64,000 nucleotides of DNA, from positions 29,663 to 93,662 of the forward strand of contig JAVKOQ010000205.1 of the NCBI GenBank assembly GCA_031835245.1, read 5' to 3'. A model generated the notes under the pieces. It was given only the letters and a program-made list of their open reading frames with translations. It searched no databases and had not been told where the DNA came from. The DNA comes from Balamuthia mandrillaris. Lineage: Eukaryota > Discosea > Longamoebia > Balamuthiidae. Position 1 is the stretch's first letter. Each line of letters opens with the position of its first letter. The position numbers were made by a program, and so were the translations under genes. Of the stretch, positions 46,806 through 58,700 are shown in pieces.

Positions 46806-47137
46806 AGTAAACGAGAACAGAGAAACCAAAGAAAGAAGAAAGGAACAGAGAGGAAGGAAAACACTTTTTAAAAAAAGTGAATGAATGAGGACGGAAAGCA
46901 GAACAGATCAGACAGAAGCGACAGGGAGAGAGGAAAAAAGTAAAGAAGCAACAACAAAAAACCTTCTTCGTAGAGCGCTTGCAAGTTTCTAAGTTGGCCC
47001 CAACCGTCATCAGCCTTGCCAGCAGCTGCTCCAGCTCCAGCAACGACCGAGCCATTGGACAAAGGACTGGCAGGGTGAGGGCTGGCCGTTGGCGTTTCTT
47101 GAATCTCTTCCGTCAAGTCCGTATTCGAGTCCGTCAT
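45071..47137 (-). CDS. MHCK-type alpha-kinase with a C-terminal CaaX box
   Basis: Seven exons (46963-47137, 46563-46700, 46196-46473, 46010-46119, 45807-45898, 45429-45668, 45071-45294) join to 418 residues. The alpha-kinase domain (about 125-345) shows PFARGGLRKAYHL, the ATP-site Lys in YVAKM (K178), VEKYVAGPYRKHNNN, the catalytic ICDIQGVNDLYTDPQIH (D288), GFGKGNLGERGFERF and the zinc ligands THRCNHICRYL. It is very like Dictyostelium myosin heavy-chain kinases. The N-terminus is Ser/Thr-rich and the C-terminal exon is Ser-rich, ending CCTCILF. The last four residues are a canonical CaaX prenylation box with two extra cysteines for possible palmitoylation, so the kinase should be membrane-anchored. 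No WD40 domain is present. Exon 2 (46563-46700) rests on frame and splice fit only. A CT satellite lies in the introns. Confidence 0.87.
46748..46806 (-). repeat. (GA)n in alpha-kinase intron 1
   Basis: GA dinucleotides on the plus strand, CT on the sense strand. A shorter run is at about 46512-46531 in intron 2. Confidence 0.9.
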
Positions 47138-48683
47138 CTCTTCCCTTCTCTTCTTTTCTGTGTTGATTTTTTGATTTTTTCTCCTTCCGCGGAAATGCAG
47201 TTGTCAATCAGTCGAAATGCTTTTTGTTTCTAGGATTTGATTTTTTTTTTCTCCTCAAGCTTCCGAATTTTCGTCGTTTCGTAGGCAAGTTTTATGCTTG
47301 CTGTTCCACTTTCTCCCATCCAATTTGTCTTCTCCTTTCGTCCTTGCTTCTTTTTGTTTTCCCAGCCTCAATTTTTTTTTCTTTTCCGTCTGTCGATTCG
47401 AAAAAAACAAAGCAAAAGAAAGTACTCTGTGAGGTGCGTTTGGCGTGCTGGTTGGTTTGTGCTTCGACGAAGTAAGCAGCTTTGGTTTGGTTTGTTTCTC
47501 TCCCTATGCAGGCCCGTTCTCTTCTTCCCCCTCGAGTTCTTCTTTTTTTAACGTTAACCTTTTTTTTTTTTTGGTTTTGGAATGGCAGAAAAGAAATGAA
47601 AAGCATTAACCACCCACCACTTCACATTATTACACCACACAACACGTAATGCCCCCCCCCCCCCTAACAAAAATAATATCTAGAGACACATGGAATACCA
47701 ACCTCTTGTGTTTTCTTTTGTTGTGTCTCTCGTGCCTTTCGTTTCGTTGTGTGTTTTTTTTTTTTTAAAAAAAAAATAAAGGACTTCCACCGCTACTACT
47801 TATTTTTGCTCTTTTTCTTGGTGGGTGATGGGGGGTGGGGGGTGGGGGATGACGGAAAAACCTCGTTTATGTTCTTGGCAGAGTTCTCTCTTTTTTCTAG
47901 CGACTTTCAGCTAGTTTTTTGTTGCTGGAGGAGGAGAGCTGTTTGACATCGCTCCCCTGTTTTTTTTTCGGCTGGGTTTTTTAAAGGTGGGGCGGCTCTT
48001 TGGGCGTGTAAGCGGTTTTGGCGGGAAAACGTAAGTAAGGAGCACAAGGGAGCGGAGAGAGAGGGAGAGAGAGGAGAGAGAGAAGAGGAAGAGGAAGAGG
48101 CAGAGAAGAGTGCGGGGGGGAGAGAGAGAGAGCGGTTGAGATGGCTGCTCATTGCAGTTTTATTTGCTACTTATTTATTATTTATTATTTTGCGTACAAG
48201 AGCGATATGAAAGAGAGAAAGAAGAGAGAAAGAGAAAGAGAAAGAGAACAAAGAGAGTAGCAGAGGAGAAAAGATAGATACAACGCAAAGAGAACGAGAA
48301 AGCGAGAATAGGAAACAAATTCCCTCTGGCCAATGGGGGGAGGTCCATTTTGCGCTGGTGGAACTAATTGTAGCGCCGCAGGGTGGACATAAGTATTGAG
48401 GAGTCATGTACTTTCCCGCTGAGACAAAGGGGAATTGCGTGACGTGGTATCTAAGTTTTTGTCTACCTTGCGGGCTTACAGTTCGGAACTAACCACTTGA
48501 GACAAATCCGATCAACTCTCGCTCGGGGCTTTTTCCAGTTAGCACCCAATTTGCCCATTGGTCGATCCATAAGATTCTGTTGGTGGGTCCGTTCACTATA
48601 AAAAAAGCCCCGCTTTGTTGCTCGAAACGCACACAACAGAACACAGCACCTCCTCCCTGTACTTCACACACATCTCTTTGGCC
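47138..48683. other. 1.5-kb divergent intergenic region
   Basis: Between the alpha-kinase and aldo/keto reductase starts. It contains a C homopolymer (47652-47664), T/A-runs, GA-rich stretches (48050-48130, 48210-48260) and no frame with protein-like composition. Confidence 0.55.
48597..48606 (+). promoter_or_regulatory. TATA box of the aldo/keto reductase gene
   Basis: TATAAAAAA, 87 bp upstream of the ATG at 48684, with a CCAAT-like cccaatttgcccattgg about 50 bp further upstream (48546-48561). Confidence 0.5.
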
Positions 48684-50646
48684 ATGGCATCTTCTTCCGA
48701 GAGCTCACATCAGGTTCCGGCAGCGTTGCCTCTACCCTTTTTTTTTTTTTTGGTTCGCTTTGCTCTGCTCGCTACTCACTCACAAAAAAAAAACAAAAAA
48801 CAACAAAAGATGGAGTACCGCTTCTTGGGCAACAGTGGTCTGTTGGTGTCCGCGCTGAGTCTTGGCGCTTGGGTCACTTGGGGCGACCAGGTGGACGACG
48901 AGGTGGCCTTCCAATGCACCAAAGCCGCCTACGAAGCTGGTTGCAACTTTTTCGACAATGCTGAGGTTCTTTTCGCCTCTCACTCGCTGCACTCTCTTCT
49001 TTCTTCACTCTTTGTCTTTTTTTTTTTCACTTCACTCTTTCGCTCTACGCTTCCTTCGCTCTCTGCTCTCTCATCTTTTTTTTTCTCATTCAAAACTCAT
49101 CAAAAAAATGCAACATAGGTGTATGCTGGGGGCAAAGCAGAGGAAACCATGGGCAGAGTGTTGAAGCGCCTCAACATCCCTCGCTCCGAGTTGGTTATCA
49201 GCACAAAGGTCAGTTCCTCCTCTAGACACTCTTCTTGTCCTCTCGTTTTTCTTTTTCTGTTTCATGTTCTCACTCAAAAAAAAAAAAAAACATACACAGA
49301 TCTTTTGGGGTGGAAAGAAGCCCAACCTGAGAGGGCTTTCGAGGAAGCACATCATTGAAGGCATGAACGCCTCCTTGCAACGCCTTCAATTGGACTATGT
49401 CGACCTCATGTTCTGTCATAGACCCGATTTTTACACGTTTGTTTTCTCATCTTCCTCTTCGCTGCTCTCTCGTTCTCTTCGGTCTTCTCTGATTGCTCTG
49501 CTTTCCTCTTCGCGCTACACTCCATTTTCTCCTCTTTTCTAGCCTTTAAATAATCTTTGGGTTTTTTTAAACACATAAGGCCAATGGAAGAGGTGGTGCG
49601 TGCTTGCAACTGGTTAATTGAGCAAGGCAAAGTTTTCTACTGGGGAACCAGTGAGTGGAGCGCGGAGCAGATCCAAGAGGCGCATGCCGTTGCTGCTCGT
49701 CTCAACTTGATTCCTCCTTTGATGGAACAACCTCAATACTCCATGTTCGAATCCTCATGTTCCCCCTCCTCTCTTCTTTCTTCTTTCTTCTTTTCTAACT
49801 TTGGTCTATTGCACAAAAGGTTGCATCGCACCCGCTTTGAGAAGGAATATGATCCTCTGTACAAGAAGCACAAGATGGGCACCACCATCTGGTCTCCTCT
49901 GGCCTCTGGCCTTCTTACCGGCAAGTACAGCAAGAACCCTGAAGACTTTCCTCCTGACTCTCGGTTTGTCTTTTTGCTTCTTTCTCCTTTCTTCTATTTA
50001 TCTGTTTCTGTTGTTTCCTCTTCTTCTTTTGCTGACAAAAACAAAAGACTTGCTGGTGTGCAGAGTATGGAATGGATGAGAAAGCAATTGCTTTCCGGCG
50101 AGGGCATGAACGGCCTGGAAGAGAAAGATCTCGATGCCATCCTTGATAAAGTTGAAAAACTGAAACCCATCGCCAAGAAGCTTGACTGCACCTTGGCTCA
50201 ACTCGCCATCGCTTGGGTACTTGTTTCTTCTTTCTCTTTTTCTTTTCTTTTTTTAGTCGCATTAACACCCAAAAAAAATAGTGCGCAAAGAACCCAAATG
50301 TGAGCACAGTGATCACAGGAGCCTCGCGGGCAGAGCAAGTGGTTGAGAACTTTAAGAGCTTGCAGGTGCTTCCCAAGCTGACGCCTGAGGTCTTGGCTGA
50401 GATTGAAGAAGCGCTTCAAAACAAACCTGTACGTTCTTGGGGGGGGGGCCCCCCTAAAGCGGCGCCACGCAGCAAAATTTGGTGGGGAAAAAAAAGGACA
50501 ACACTTTGTCTTCTCTGCTATTTTAGCTGGTGGCAATTTCTGTCGACTGCTTCGCTTTACCCCCCCCCCCCTTTTACTCTTAAACGCAAAGAAGCTTATC
50601 TCTTTCTTTCAACCAGACTCCTCCTCCTGATGCTCGTTATTTCTAA
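48684..50646 (+). CDS. Aldo/keto reductase of the Kv-beta (AKR6) type
   Basis: Nine exons (48684-48713, 48810-48965, 49119-49208, 49300-49436, 49580-49744, 49820-49963, 50048-50216, 50282-50428, 50617-50646) join to 355 residues. It starts [10 protein letters not shown], then [19 protein letters not shown]. The active site is rebuilt across exons 2-3: FFDNAE then [12 protein letters not shown] (Asp and Tyr), followed by [13 protein letters not shown] (Lys) and [17 protein letters not shown] and [18 protein letters not shown] are the NADPH-binding elements, as in potassium-channel beta subunits and their bacterial and plant relatives. These are NADPH-dependent aldehyde reductases that may also bind channels. 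The first intron is open and a multiple of three but T-rich, and removing it gives the conserved start. The exon 5 donor at 49745 was chosen because it yields [14 protein letters not shown], matching the family. Confidence 0.92.
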
Positions 50647-50875
50647 AGACAACAAAAAATAAATAATAAAATCCACATTAAGGCAAAGTAATCGTGGCGT
50701 TCTTTCTTTTGTTCCTCCTTTGCCCTCTTTCCTTCCTTATCATTTGCTGTCTTAAGAAACCTTATGTTTCTCTCTCTCTTTCTTAGCAAGTTAAAAAAGG
50801 AGTAAAGAGGGAGGCCACCACATTTGTTTCAAAAGTTTGAAATGTTTATTGTTGCAACTTTAGCCGCCTTAAGTT

Positions 50876-53800
50876 TTAGTTGCTTTGCCCCGCATTGCTG
50901 TCACTTTCGCTTTGGCTCTGATCTTCACTCTCACTTTCTTCCTCGCTAGTGGCATCACTCTCTTCCTCGGAAGTCACCTCCACAATCTTCATTTTATCCT
51001 CTCCATGTTCTGCCGCTTCCTTTTCTCCTTCAGAACGTTCTTCTGCGCTGCTCGAATCTACAGCAGGAACTATGCTTTCCATTTCCGTTGCTTCCGCCTC
51101 CTCTTTCTGCTCCTTCTTGACCAACGAAGCTCTTCTCGCTCGCAGCTCACTCTTTCTCTGCCTCACCTTGGTTTCCTTCCTCTTCTTCGTCCTGCTCTGC
51201 TTGGCAAACCACAGATTGTGGAACAGCCGCCGCAGCACCTTGTAGATCTCCGAGAAGATCGCAAAGGCCACCACGCCGCCCCCACCCAAGGCCCATCCTC
51301 TCCATCCAGGGTCTTCTTGCCTGAAGATGACGTCGTTGATGCCAGGAATGTAGATGGAGAGCACCACGGAGAGTGACCCCAGAATGAAGGTCAAATGGAA
51401 TGGCCAACACTTAATGGGGAATGTGCGATCAAAGGAGGAGCTCTTCAAACGACGACAATTGTAGGCGTGATAGAGAAGCATGATGGTGAGAGCGATGAAA
51501 GCGGTGGCTTGAGCTTCTTTCACAGTGGAGTCCCAGACCTTACGCATGATGATGAAGCCAGTGAGAGAGATTCCGCCCATCATGATGCCATAGATGAAGA
51601 TGTCAGCGATGGTACCGATGGTGAAAGTAGGCTCTCCGATGGGTCGCTTTTTCTTGTCCATCAAATCAGGTGTGGCTGGTTCGATTCCCAATAACATTGC
51701 TGGTGGTGGACCTGTTTTGTTGTCATGAAGGTTAGAGAAAAATAAATAAATGAGAGAGAGGAGAGGAGAACTTACTTGTAATAAGATTGACCCAAAGAAT
51801 TTGCAAAGAGTTCAAAGGAGGATACAGGCCAGAAACAATGCCGATGATCATGACTATGGTTTCAGCGACGTTACCGGACAGAAGATGGACAAGAAACTTT
51901 CGGATGTTGGCAAACGTCCTGCGACCTTCGGCAATAGCTCGGGCAATTGTACAAAAGTCGTCATCTAGAAGAATAATATCGGAAGCTTCTTTGGTTACAT
52001 CAGTTCCAGCAATACCTAAACGAAACAGAAAACGTTAGAATCGCGTTAAAATAATAATAATAATAAATAAAAGAGAGGAAGGAAAGAAACATACCCATAG
52101 CAATTCCAATGTCAGCGGCTGAGATAGCAGGACTGTCATTAACACCATCTCCTGTCATGGCCACCACTTTGCCTCCACGATGCAGCTGCTTCACCATCTT
52201 GACCTTGCTCTCCGGGCTGCACCTAGCAATGACCAACGGTAGCTCATCCATCTCATCCAGCTCCTCCTCGGACATCTTGTCAAAGACGGTGGAGGTCATG
52301 GCCAGACCTCTTTCCGCCTCTTCCTCCGTGATAATGCCGATCTGCTTGGCAATGGCCAGAGCGGTGGACAAATGATCTCCTGTGAGCATTCTCACGGTGA
52401 TTCCAGCTCGTTGACAGGTAGTAACGGCCTCCTTGACGCCCTTTCTGGCAGGGTCCTGAATACCTACAAGCCCAATGAAGGTCAGGTTCTGCTCCACGTC
52501 CTCTCTGTCGAGTTGTGGATCTTCTTCTCCCTCATAGTCGTCCGTCATCTCACGGTAAGCAAGAGCCAAGACACGAAGGCCTTGGCTGGCGAGCTGCTCG
52601 TTCATAGTCTTGATGCGTTCCAGCTGCTCATCTCCAAACTCGCTGGTGACCTCTCCGTCCTCTACCATGGAGTTGCACCATGGCAAGATGCGCTCCGGAG
52701 CTCCCTTGGTGAAGAGCCAGACGGACTTATCCTCCTTTCGCTGACGAATGACGCTCATTCTCTTGACGGTGCTGTCAAAGGGAAACTCTTGGAGAGTATG
52801 CCAATCGTCCTTAAGGAGGTGGCGAGAGTAGCCGAGCTTGGCCGAGAGTACCACAAGAGCGGACTCGGTAGGAGAACCAATGGACACCCACTCGACCACC
52901 GCACCCTCTCCTCCTTCTCTTAGTTGAGCTTGTTCCTGGTTGGAGGCGTTGCTCTCGATTTCTTCGTCTTCTTCTTCCTCATCGCCTTCCTTCTCTGCAC
53001 CGTCCTTCTTGCTGCCGCACCAAGTCCATGGTTTCCACCACTTCTTGCCAGAACCTTTGTCATCAGCCTCTTTGACGTTCCTCTTGATGTCGGAAGAGTT
53101 GCAAAGAGAACAAACCAGCATGGCAAGATGCAAGTGATAGTCCTTGTCCTCTATTTCGGTGATGGAGGCCACCACAGCTTTTGGTTGGGAGTCCGCATCG
53201 TCCTCTTCGCTGGGCTTGATGAAGACATTACCAGAGTTGGGATTGAAGCCCTCGCCGTCGATGATAAACGACTTCTCTGGAAGCCACAACTCCGTTGCCA
53301 TCATTTTGCCTTGGGTAAGTGTTCCGGTCTTATCGGAGCAAATGTCTGTGACGTTGCCAAGTTGCTCCAAGGAGTTCATCTTACGAACCAATGCGTTCTG
53401 TTGGGCCATTCCCTTGACACCAAGCGTCAATACGACAGTTACCACAGCAACCAAGGCCTCTGGTAGGAGGGCCACTGATGTTGCCACGGCCACAGTGAGG
53501 CCTTTGGGATAAAGCTCCTCCGTGTCGTGTACCCACAAGAACAGAAGCACAATGCCAATGCAAGCAACTGCAGCAGCAGCTAATAGCATGCCCAACCTGG
53601 TCATTTTTTTCTATTTATCGATCGTTTTTTTAGTTTTCTACCGCAGAGAGAAGAAGGAAAGGAGAAGGAGGGAAAGGAGAAGATGAGAGGGAGAAAGAGA
53701 AGAAACCAACCTCAAGGCTGGTCTGTTGCTTCTTGGAGTTGGCCACGGCGTGGGCAATCTGTCCCAGTTCGGTGCGAGAGCCGGTCATGACGACAATGCC

Positions 53801-54788
53801 TTTGCCCTTGCCCTTGGTGACGAGGGTGCTCATGAAGGCCAGGTTCTTGCGGTCACCGATGGGACAGTCCTGATTGTCGATGACATCGGTCTTCTTCTCG
53901 ACAGGCACACTCTCTCCGGTTAAAATGCCTTCCTCGCATTCCAGGTTCAGCGCATCGCATATACGCACATCTATTTAAAGTATTTTTTGGTTGTGTTAAC
54001 AAAAATAATAAAAACAAAATTATTCCAAAATAACGTGAATAATTGAATAAATGACGGATAGTCGATAATAATTGAAAAAATGTGATCAAAAACCAAAAAT
54101 TTGAGCGTTATCCAATTTTCGATAATAGTTTAAAAGATGATCAAAAAAAAATGAAATGAACAGAAAAAAAAAGGGGTTGCAGTCAACCCTTGGTGGGGGT
54201 GAACACAAAATATACACGTACCTGCAGGAATTTTGTCTCCTTGGATGAGAAGGACAATGTCGCCAGGCACCAGCTCGGAGGCGGAGATTTCCAGCTCGGC
54301 TCCATCTCTGAGCACCATGGCGGATGGTGCGGACAAGCTCTTCAGAGCTTCCACGCTCTTTTCTGACTTGTATTCTGCACAACAAAATGAGAACCTAGAA
54401 ACAAGCCAGAGAGAGAGAGAGAGAGAGAGAGAGAAGAAAACAAACCTTGTGTGACGCCAACAACCACGTCGGCAATCATGATGAAAGCAATGACAGATGA
54501 GTCAATGGGCTGCAAGGTGGCAATGGTCAGGCAAAGAGCCACCAGCAGCACGCCCATCATGAAGTTAAACGTGTGGTGGAGGATGAGCTTCCAGAGCTTT
54601 ACGCCCCCTTCCTGTTTCAGCTCGTTGGGACCCCATTCTACGAGGCGTTGCTGGACTTGTTCCTGGTTGAGGCCGACGTCGGGGTCGACAGAAAAAAACT
54701 CCGCGAGTTGTTCGCTAGGTAAGGTATGTGCGTACAGATACTCGTTGGCAAGGCCGTCTCGAGGATTCACTGCTTCCTCTGCGCCCAT
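50876..54788 (-). CDS. P-type cation ATPase, type IID (ENA)-like
   Basis: Six exons (54446-54788, 54222-54374, 53711-53970, 52095-53610, 51776-52015, 50876-51711) join to 1115 residues. An N-terminal cation-ATPase domain is followed by the actuator (VPGDIVLLIQGDKIPA; TGES at 183-186), TM4 with LLPEAL, the phosphorylation motif DICSDKTGTLTQGKM (D345), KGAPERILPWC, MLTGDHLSTALAIA, and AMTGDGVNDSPA in the hinge. Six C-terminal helices begin with WVNLITSPPPAMLLGIEP. The DICSDKTGTLTQGKM..LW context is most like fungal and protist ENA Na+/K+ efflux pumps, though Ca2+ transport cannot be excluded. It would export alkali cations at the plasma membrane. The last 90 or so residues are a Lys/Arg stretch and then a Glu/Ser-rich acidic tail. 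The exon 4 acceptor (aaatag) adds two Lys before MTRLGMLL. Confidence 0.92.
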
Positions 54789-55712
54789 ACCCCAGAAGGT
54801 GAAAAAGAGGTGTTTGTTTGTAAAAGGGGAAGGAAAAGAAGAGAGGGGTAGTAAAATCAAAAGGAACGACTCACAAAACGCTCTTTGTTTGTTGTTTGTT
54901 TTGAGAGTGTTACGGGCAAGAAAAAAACAAAAACTTGTTTGTGGTGTTTGTTTCTTGTGCGTGTGTCCTGTTTTTTTTGTTGAAAGAATGTGAAACTGAA
55001 CGGATTCTTGGCTTGGTTTTTGCTTATTGGGTTCCCGCATTTGGAGGCTACATTATCCAGGAAGTTGGGATAATCCAATGGCACAGAGAAGTGGAGCGAA
55101 AAAAATTCCAGAAAAAATTGCCGCTTATCCTATTTAGTCCGCACCAGAGTGAGGACGTTTTCTGCCTGTCATCAAAGTTGGTCACGTGAAATTCCTCGTT
55201 GAACGAAGCAACACCGGAAAATTCATCGTTCATATTTCACATGTTTAACATTCTTCGGATAAATAAAAAGTTTCGTTCCGCCATATACAACCCACGGCCA
55301 TGGCGCTAGTATAAAATGGGTCCCGGAGAGCCAACTTTTATTTTTCGTCGACGAAATCAGGAAACAACGAGGAAAAAAAATAAATCTTCATAATTTTTCT
55401 GGAACAGATCGCAGAAAAGACAGACACAAAAAGCAACCAGAAACTACCTCCTCGTTTTTTTTTTCAATCTTTACTCGTCTCGAACTCGAGCGAACACACT
55501 CAACAAGTTCCTTTTTTTTTTTCGCCTCAGATTCGTTTTTTTAAAACTTCACTTTTTTTTTGTGTGTGTTCGATTCAGATAAAAACAATTCTTTGTTGGA
55601 CCTCCTGACAAGAGGAGAGATTATTTTTTGTACAAAAAAAAACCCTACACTGGCGACAGCCACTGCTACTTTGTTAGGCTCTTCATCGGTTCCTGGTTCG
55701 TCCCAACCTTTC
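54789..55712. other. Divergent promoter region between the P-type ATPase and NFX1
   Basis: About 920 bp. It includes a TATAAAAT box at 55311-55318, oriented towards NFX1. The stretch 55380-55712 is likely NFX1 5' leader (T-runs) and is partly open in the NFX1 frame from 55560, but without an ATG. Confidence 0.5.
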
Positions 55713-58700
55713 ATGTCGGCGGAAACAGCTGAACTTCAGCATCATTCTTCGCAACCAAACGACTTTTGGGCTCAATCCGTCAGCAGCATCGGTACCAGTC
55801 GTCTCAACAATAACAACGAGAGATCTTCGTCTTCCTCCTCCAACAAAAAACGCGGAGGCAAGCTTCAATACACTGGACGAGTCTTTGTCCCAAAGAACCA
55901 ACGGCAAAATAACAACAACGACACTTCCTCCTCCTCTTCTTCTTCCGCAAGTGGAACTACTCAAGATGGCGATGGAGGAGCGTCAAACGTGAGCAGCGGC
56001 AGCAGCCGAAGCTCTACCCAACAGAACGGAAGGGAGCGATCAGGTAGAGGAGGAGCAAGAGGAGGTCGCGGCAATAGAGGTGGAGGCGGTGGAAGAGGAG
56101 GCAAAGGAGGCGGTGGACGAGCGGATACCAATGCAACCTCTCCTGGCTCTTCTACCAATGGAACGATGATGAATGGAGAGGGAGATGGATCGGGAGCGAG
56201 TGAAGAGGGGCATAACAATAACAGCACAAGCCGCACACAGGCAGCTAGAGGAGGGAGAGGAGGCAGTAGCTCAAATCGAGGGAATAATAGAACACGTAGC
56301 AGAAGAGGAAGACAAGATAAAAATGAAAAAGCGGAGGAAAATGGAGACGAAGCCCCTGCTTCTTCCTCTGAGAAGAGTTCGAATAACAACAACAAAAAGA
56401 ATGGTCGTCCCAATAACCGGAGACGTGATGGCGAAGAGAGTGAGACAGGACGGCGGGGCGGCTCGTCTAACAACAATAATCAAAACAAGCCACCACAACA
56501 AAACAGTCGTAACAACAATAACATCAAACTCAGCAAAGGTAAACGTTTGGCACTGATAACGTCAGCCAAGGCCCAACACAGCGACCTCGCCGCCGAGTTG
56601 ATCGACGCTCTCATGACCAACAGCTACGAGTGCATGGTCTGCACGGAAACCATCCGCCGTCACGCTCCCATTTGGCACTGCAAGAGTTGCTATGCCATGT
56701 TCCATTTGGGCTGCATTCGCAAGTGGAGCCGCAAGTCCAAGGAAAATAAGAAGGAAGCCTCTTCTCATCACTCTCCTTCTGCTCACAATACTCTTCTTAT
56801 CACGCCTTCCTCGTCTTCATCCTCTTCGTCTTCTTCCTCGTCATCGATGGAATCATGGAGATGCCCTCACTGCAACAAAGAAACCGAGGAGTGGCCCGAG
56901 TTTCGTTGCTTCTGTGGCAAGTTTGTGGAGCCAGAGGCAAACCCTTATGCCATCCCCCACAGCTGCGACGAGGCCTGCCTCAAACCCCGTTACGGCCCTA
57001 CCAGCACCTGCCCTCACCCTTGCGACCTCAAGTGCCATCCTGGTCCCTGCCCTCCATGCCCTCGTCCTGGTCCCACCTATCGTTGCCATTGTGGAGCAGA
57101 GGAATATCAGTTGGGATGCGGCGCCTTGGATCCTGGTCGCAGCTGTGGCCGTGTCTGCGACAAGCTGTTGAGTTGCGGTCGTCACCGATGCCAAGAGGCC
57201 TGTCATGCTGGTCCTTGCTCTTCATGTCAACGAACGTTTCCTCAAAACTGCTACTGCGGCAAAGTAGTCGGACAAGAGCGTCTTTGTGGCACGCAGCTTG
57301 TGGACGACCAGCCTGTTGCCGACCAAGACGAAGACGAAGAGCGAAATGTGGAGCGTCACTTTTCCTGTGGTGATGTATGCAACCGCCTTCTTGCTTGTGG
57401 GAACCATCGATGCCAGGAGAAATGCCACACGGGACCTTGCCCAGAGTGCTCTTTGCTTCCTCTGAACGTGATAACGTGCCCTTGTGGTGCCAACGACCTG
57501 CTCTTCTTCGGTCCACCGAGAGTAACTTGCTTGGATCCTATTCCTACCTGCTCAGAGAAGTGCAACAAGAAGCTGCGCTGCGGCATTCACACCTGCGCCC
57601 AGACCTGTCACAATGGCCCTTGTCCCGAGTGCACAGGCAAGGTTGTCGTTCGGTGTCGCTGTGGCAGCTCCAAGAAGAAATTTCCCTGCGTTCAAGTTTA
57701 TCCTCCTCCATCTTCTTCGTCATCTGCGTCTTCCTCCAACTACATCCATGATAGCGCTCAAAACGAAGACGGAAGCAACAGCCCATCGTCATCATCGTCA
57801 TCTTCATCATTCGTGTTCAAATGCGACAGAATGTGCAAGAAAATGCGTAACTGCGGCCGTCATCAATGCACCACAAGATGCTGCCCCGCTGCTGCCAGTG
57901 TTGGCGATGACGATATGGGTGGTGTTCATGTCTGCAAGCTGCCCTGCAACAAGAAGCTCAAGTGCGGCATCCACCGCTGCGAGCTCCTTTGCCACAAGGG
58001 ACGATGTCCTCCGTGCCTGCAAGCCTCCTTTACTGAGCTCTTTTGCACCTGCGGCAAGACGGCCATGTCCCCTCCCATTCCTTGCGGCACACGACCTCCT
58101 GAGTGTCCTCACCCTTGTTCTCTGACTTCATCCTGTGGACACCCCTTGCCCTCCCATCGTTGCCATCCTCTCGACGAGCCCTGCCCTCCTTGTACGGTGC
58201 TAGGAACGGTATGGTGCATGGGGCGGCACAAGCAGCTGCCAAATATTCCTTGTCATGTGAAGGACATTTCCTGCGGAGGCATTTGTGGCAAGCCTCTACC
58301 TTGTGGTCTGCATACTTGCAATCGAATGTGCCATAAGGATGAATGCGTGCAAAAGCCAGCCACTGCTTCTTCTTCATCTGTTTCTGCGGATGATGAGCAA
58401 CAAGGCAAAGGCAAAGAAAAGGAAAGAGAAAAGCAACGATCATCAGAGAAACAGAGTGCAACAGAAGATACTCAAGAGGACGAAAAAGAAAAAGAAACAG
58501 AGGAAAACGAAGGTGAAGGCAAGATGGCTGCATCACCGTCTGCGACGGAAGAAGAACCAAAGGAGAAGTATTCTTGTGGCCAAAAGTGCGGTGCCCCAAG
58601 AAAGAGCTGCATTCACACCTGCCAACACGCCTGCCACCCTTTTACCCCTTGCCCTGATACCGTTTGCCAAGAAATGGTGCGCCTATCTCTCTCTCTCTCT

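Noticed and set aside
47224-47551. Membrane-protein-like Phe/Leu-rich open frames
   Set aside because: They lie in T-rich intergenic DNA, have no conserved pattern and are contradicted by equally open shifted frames.
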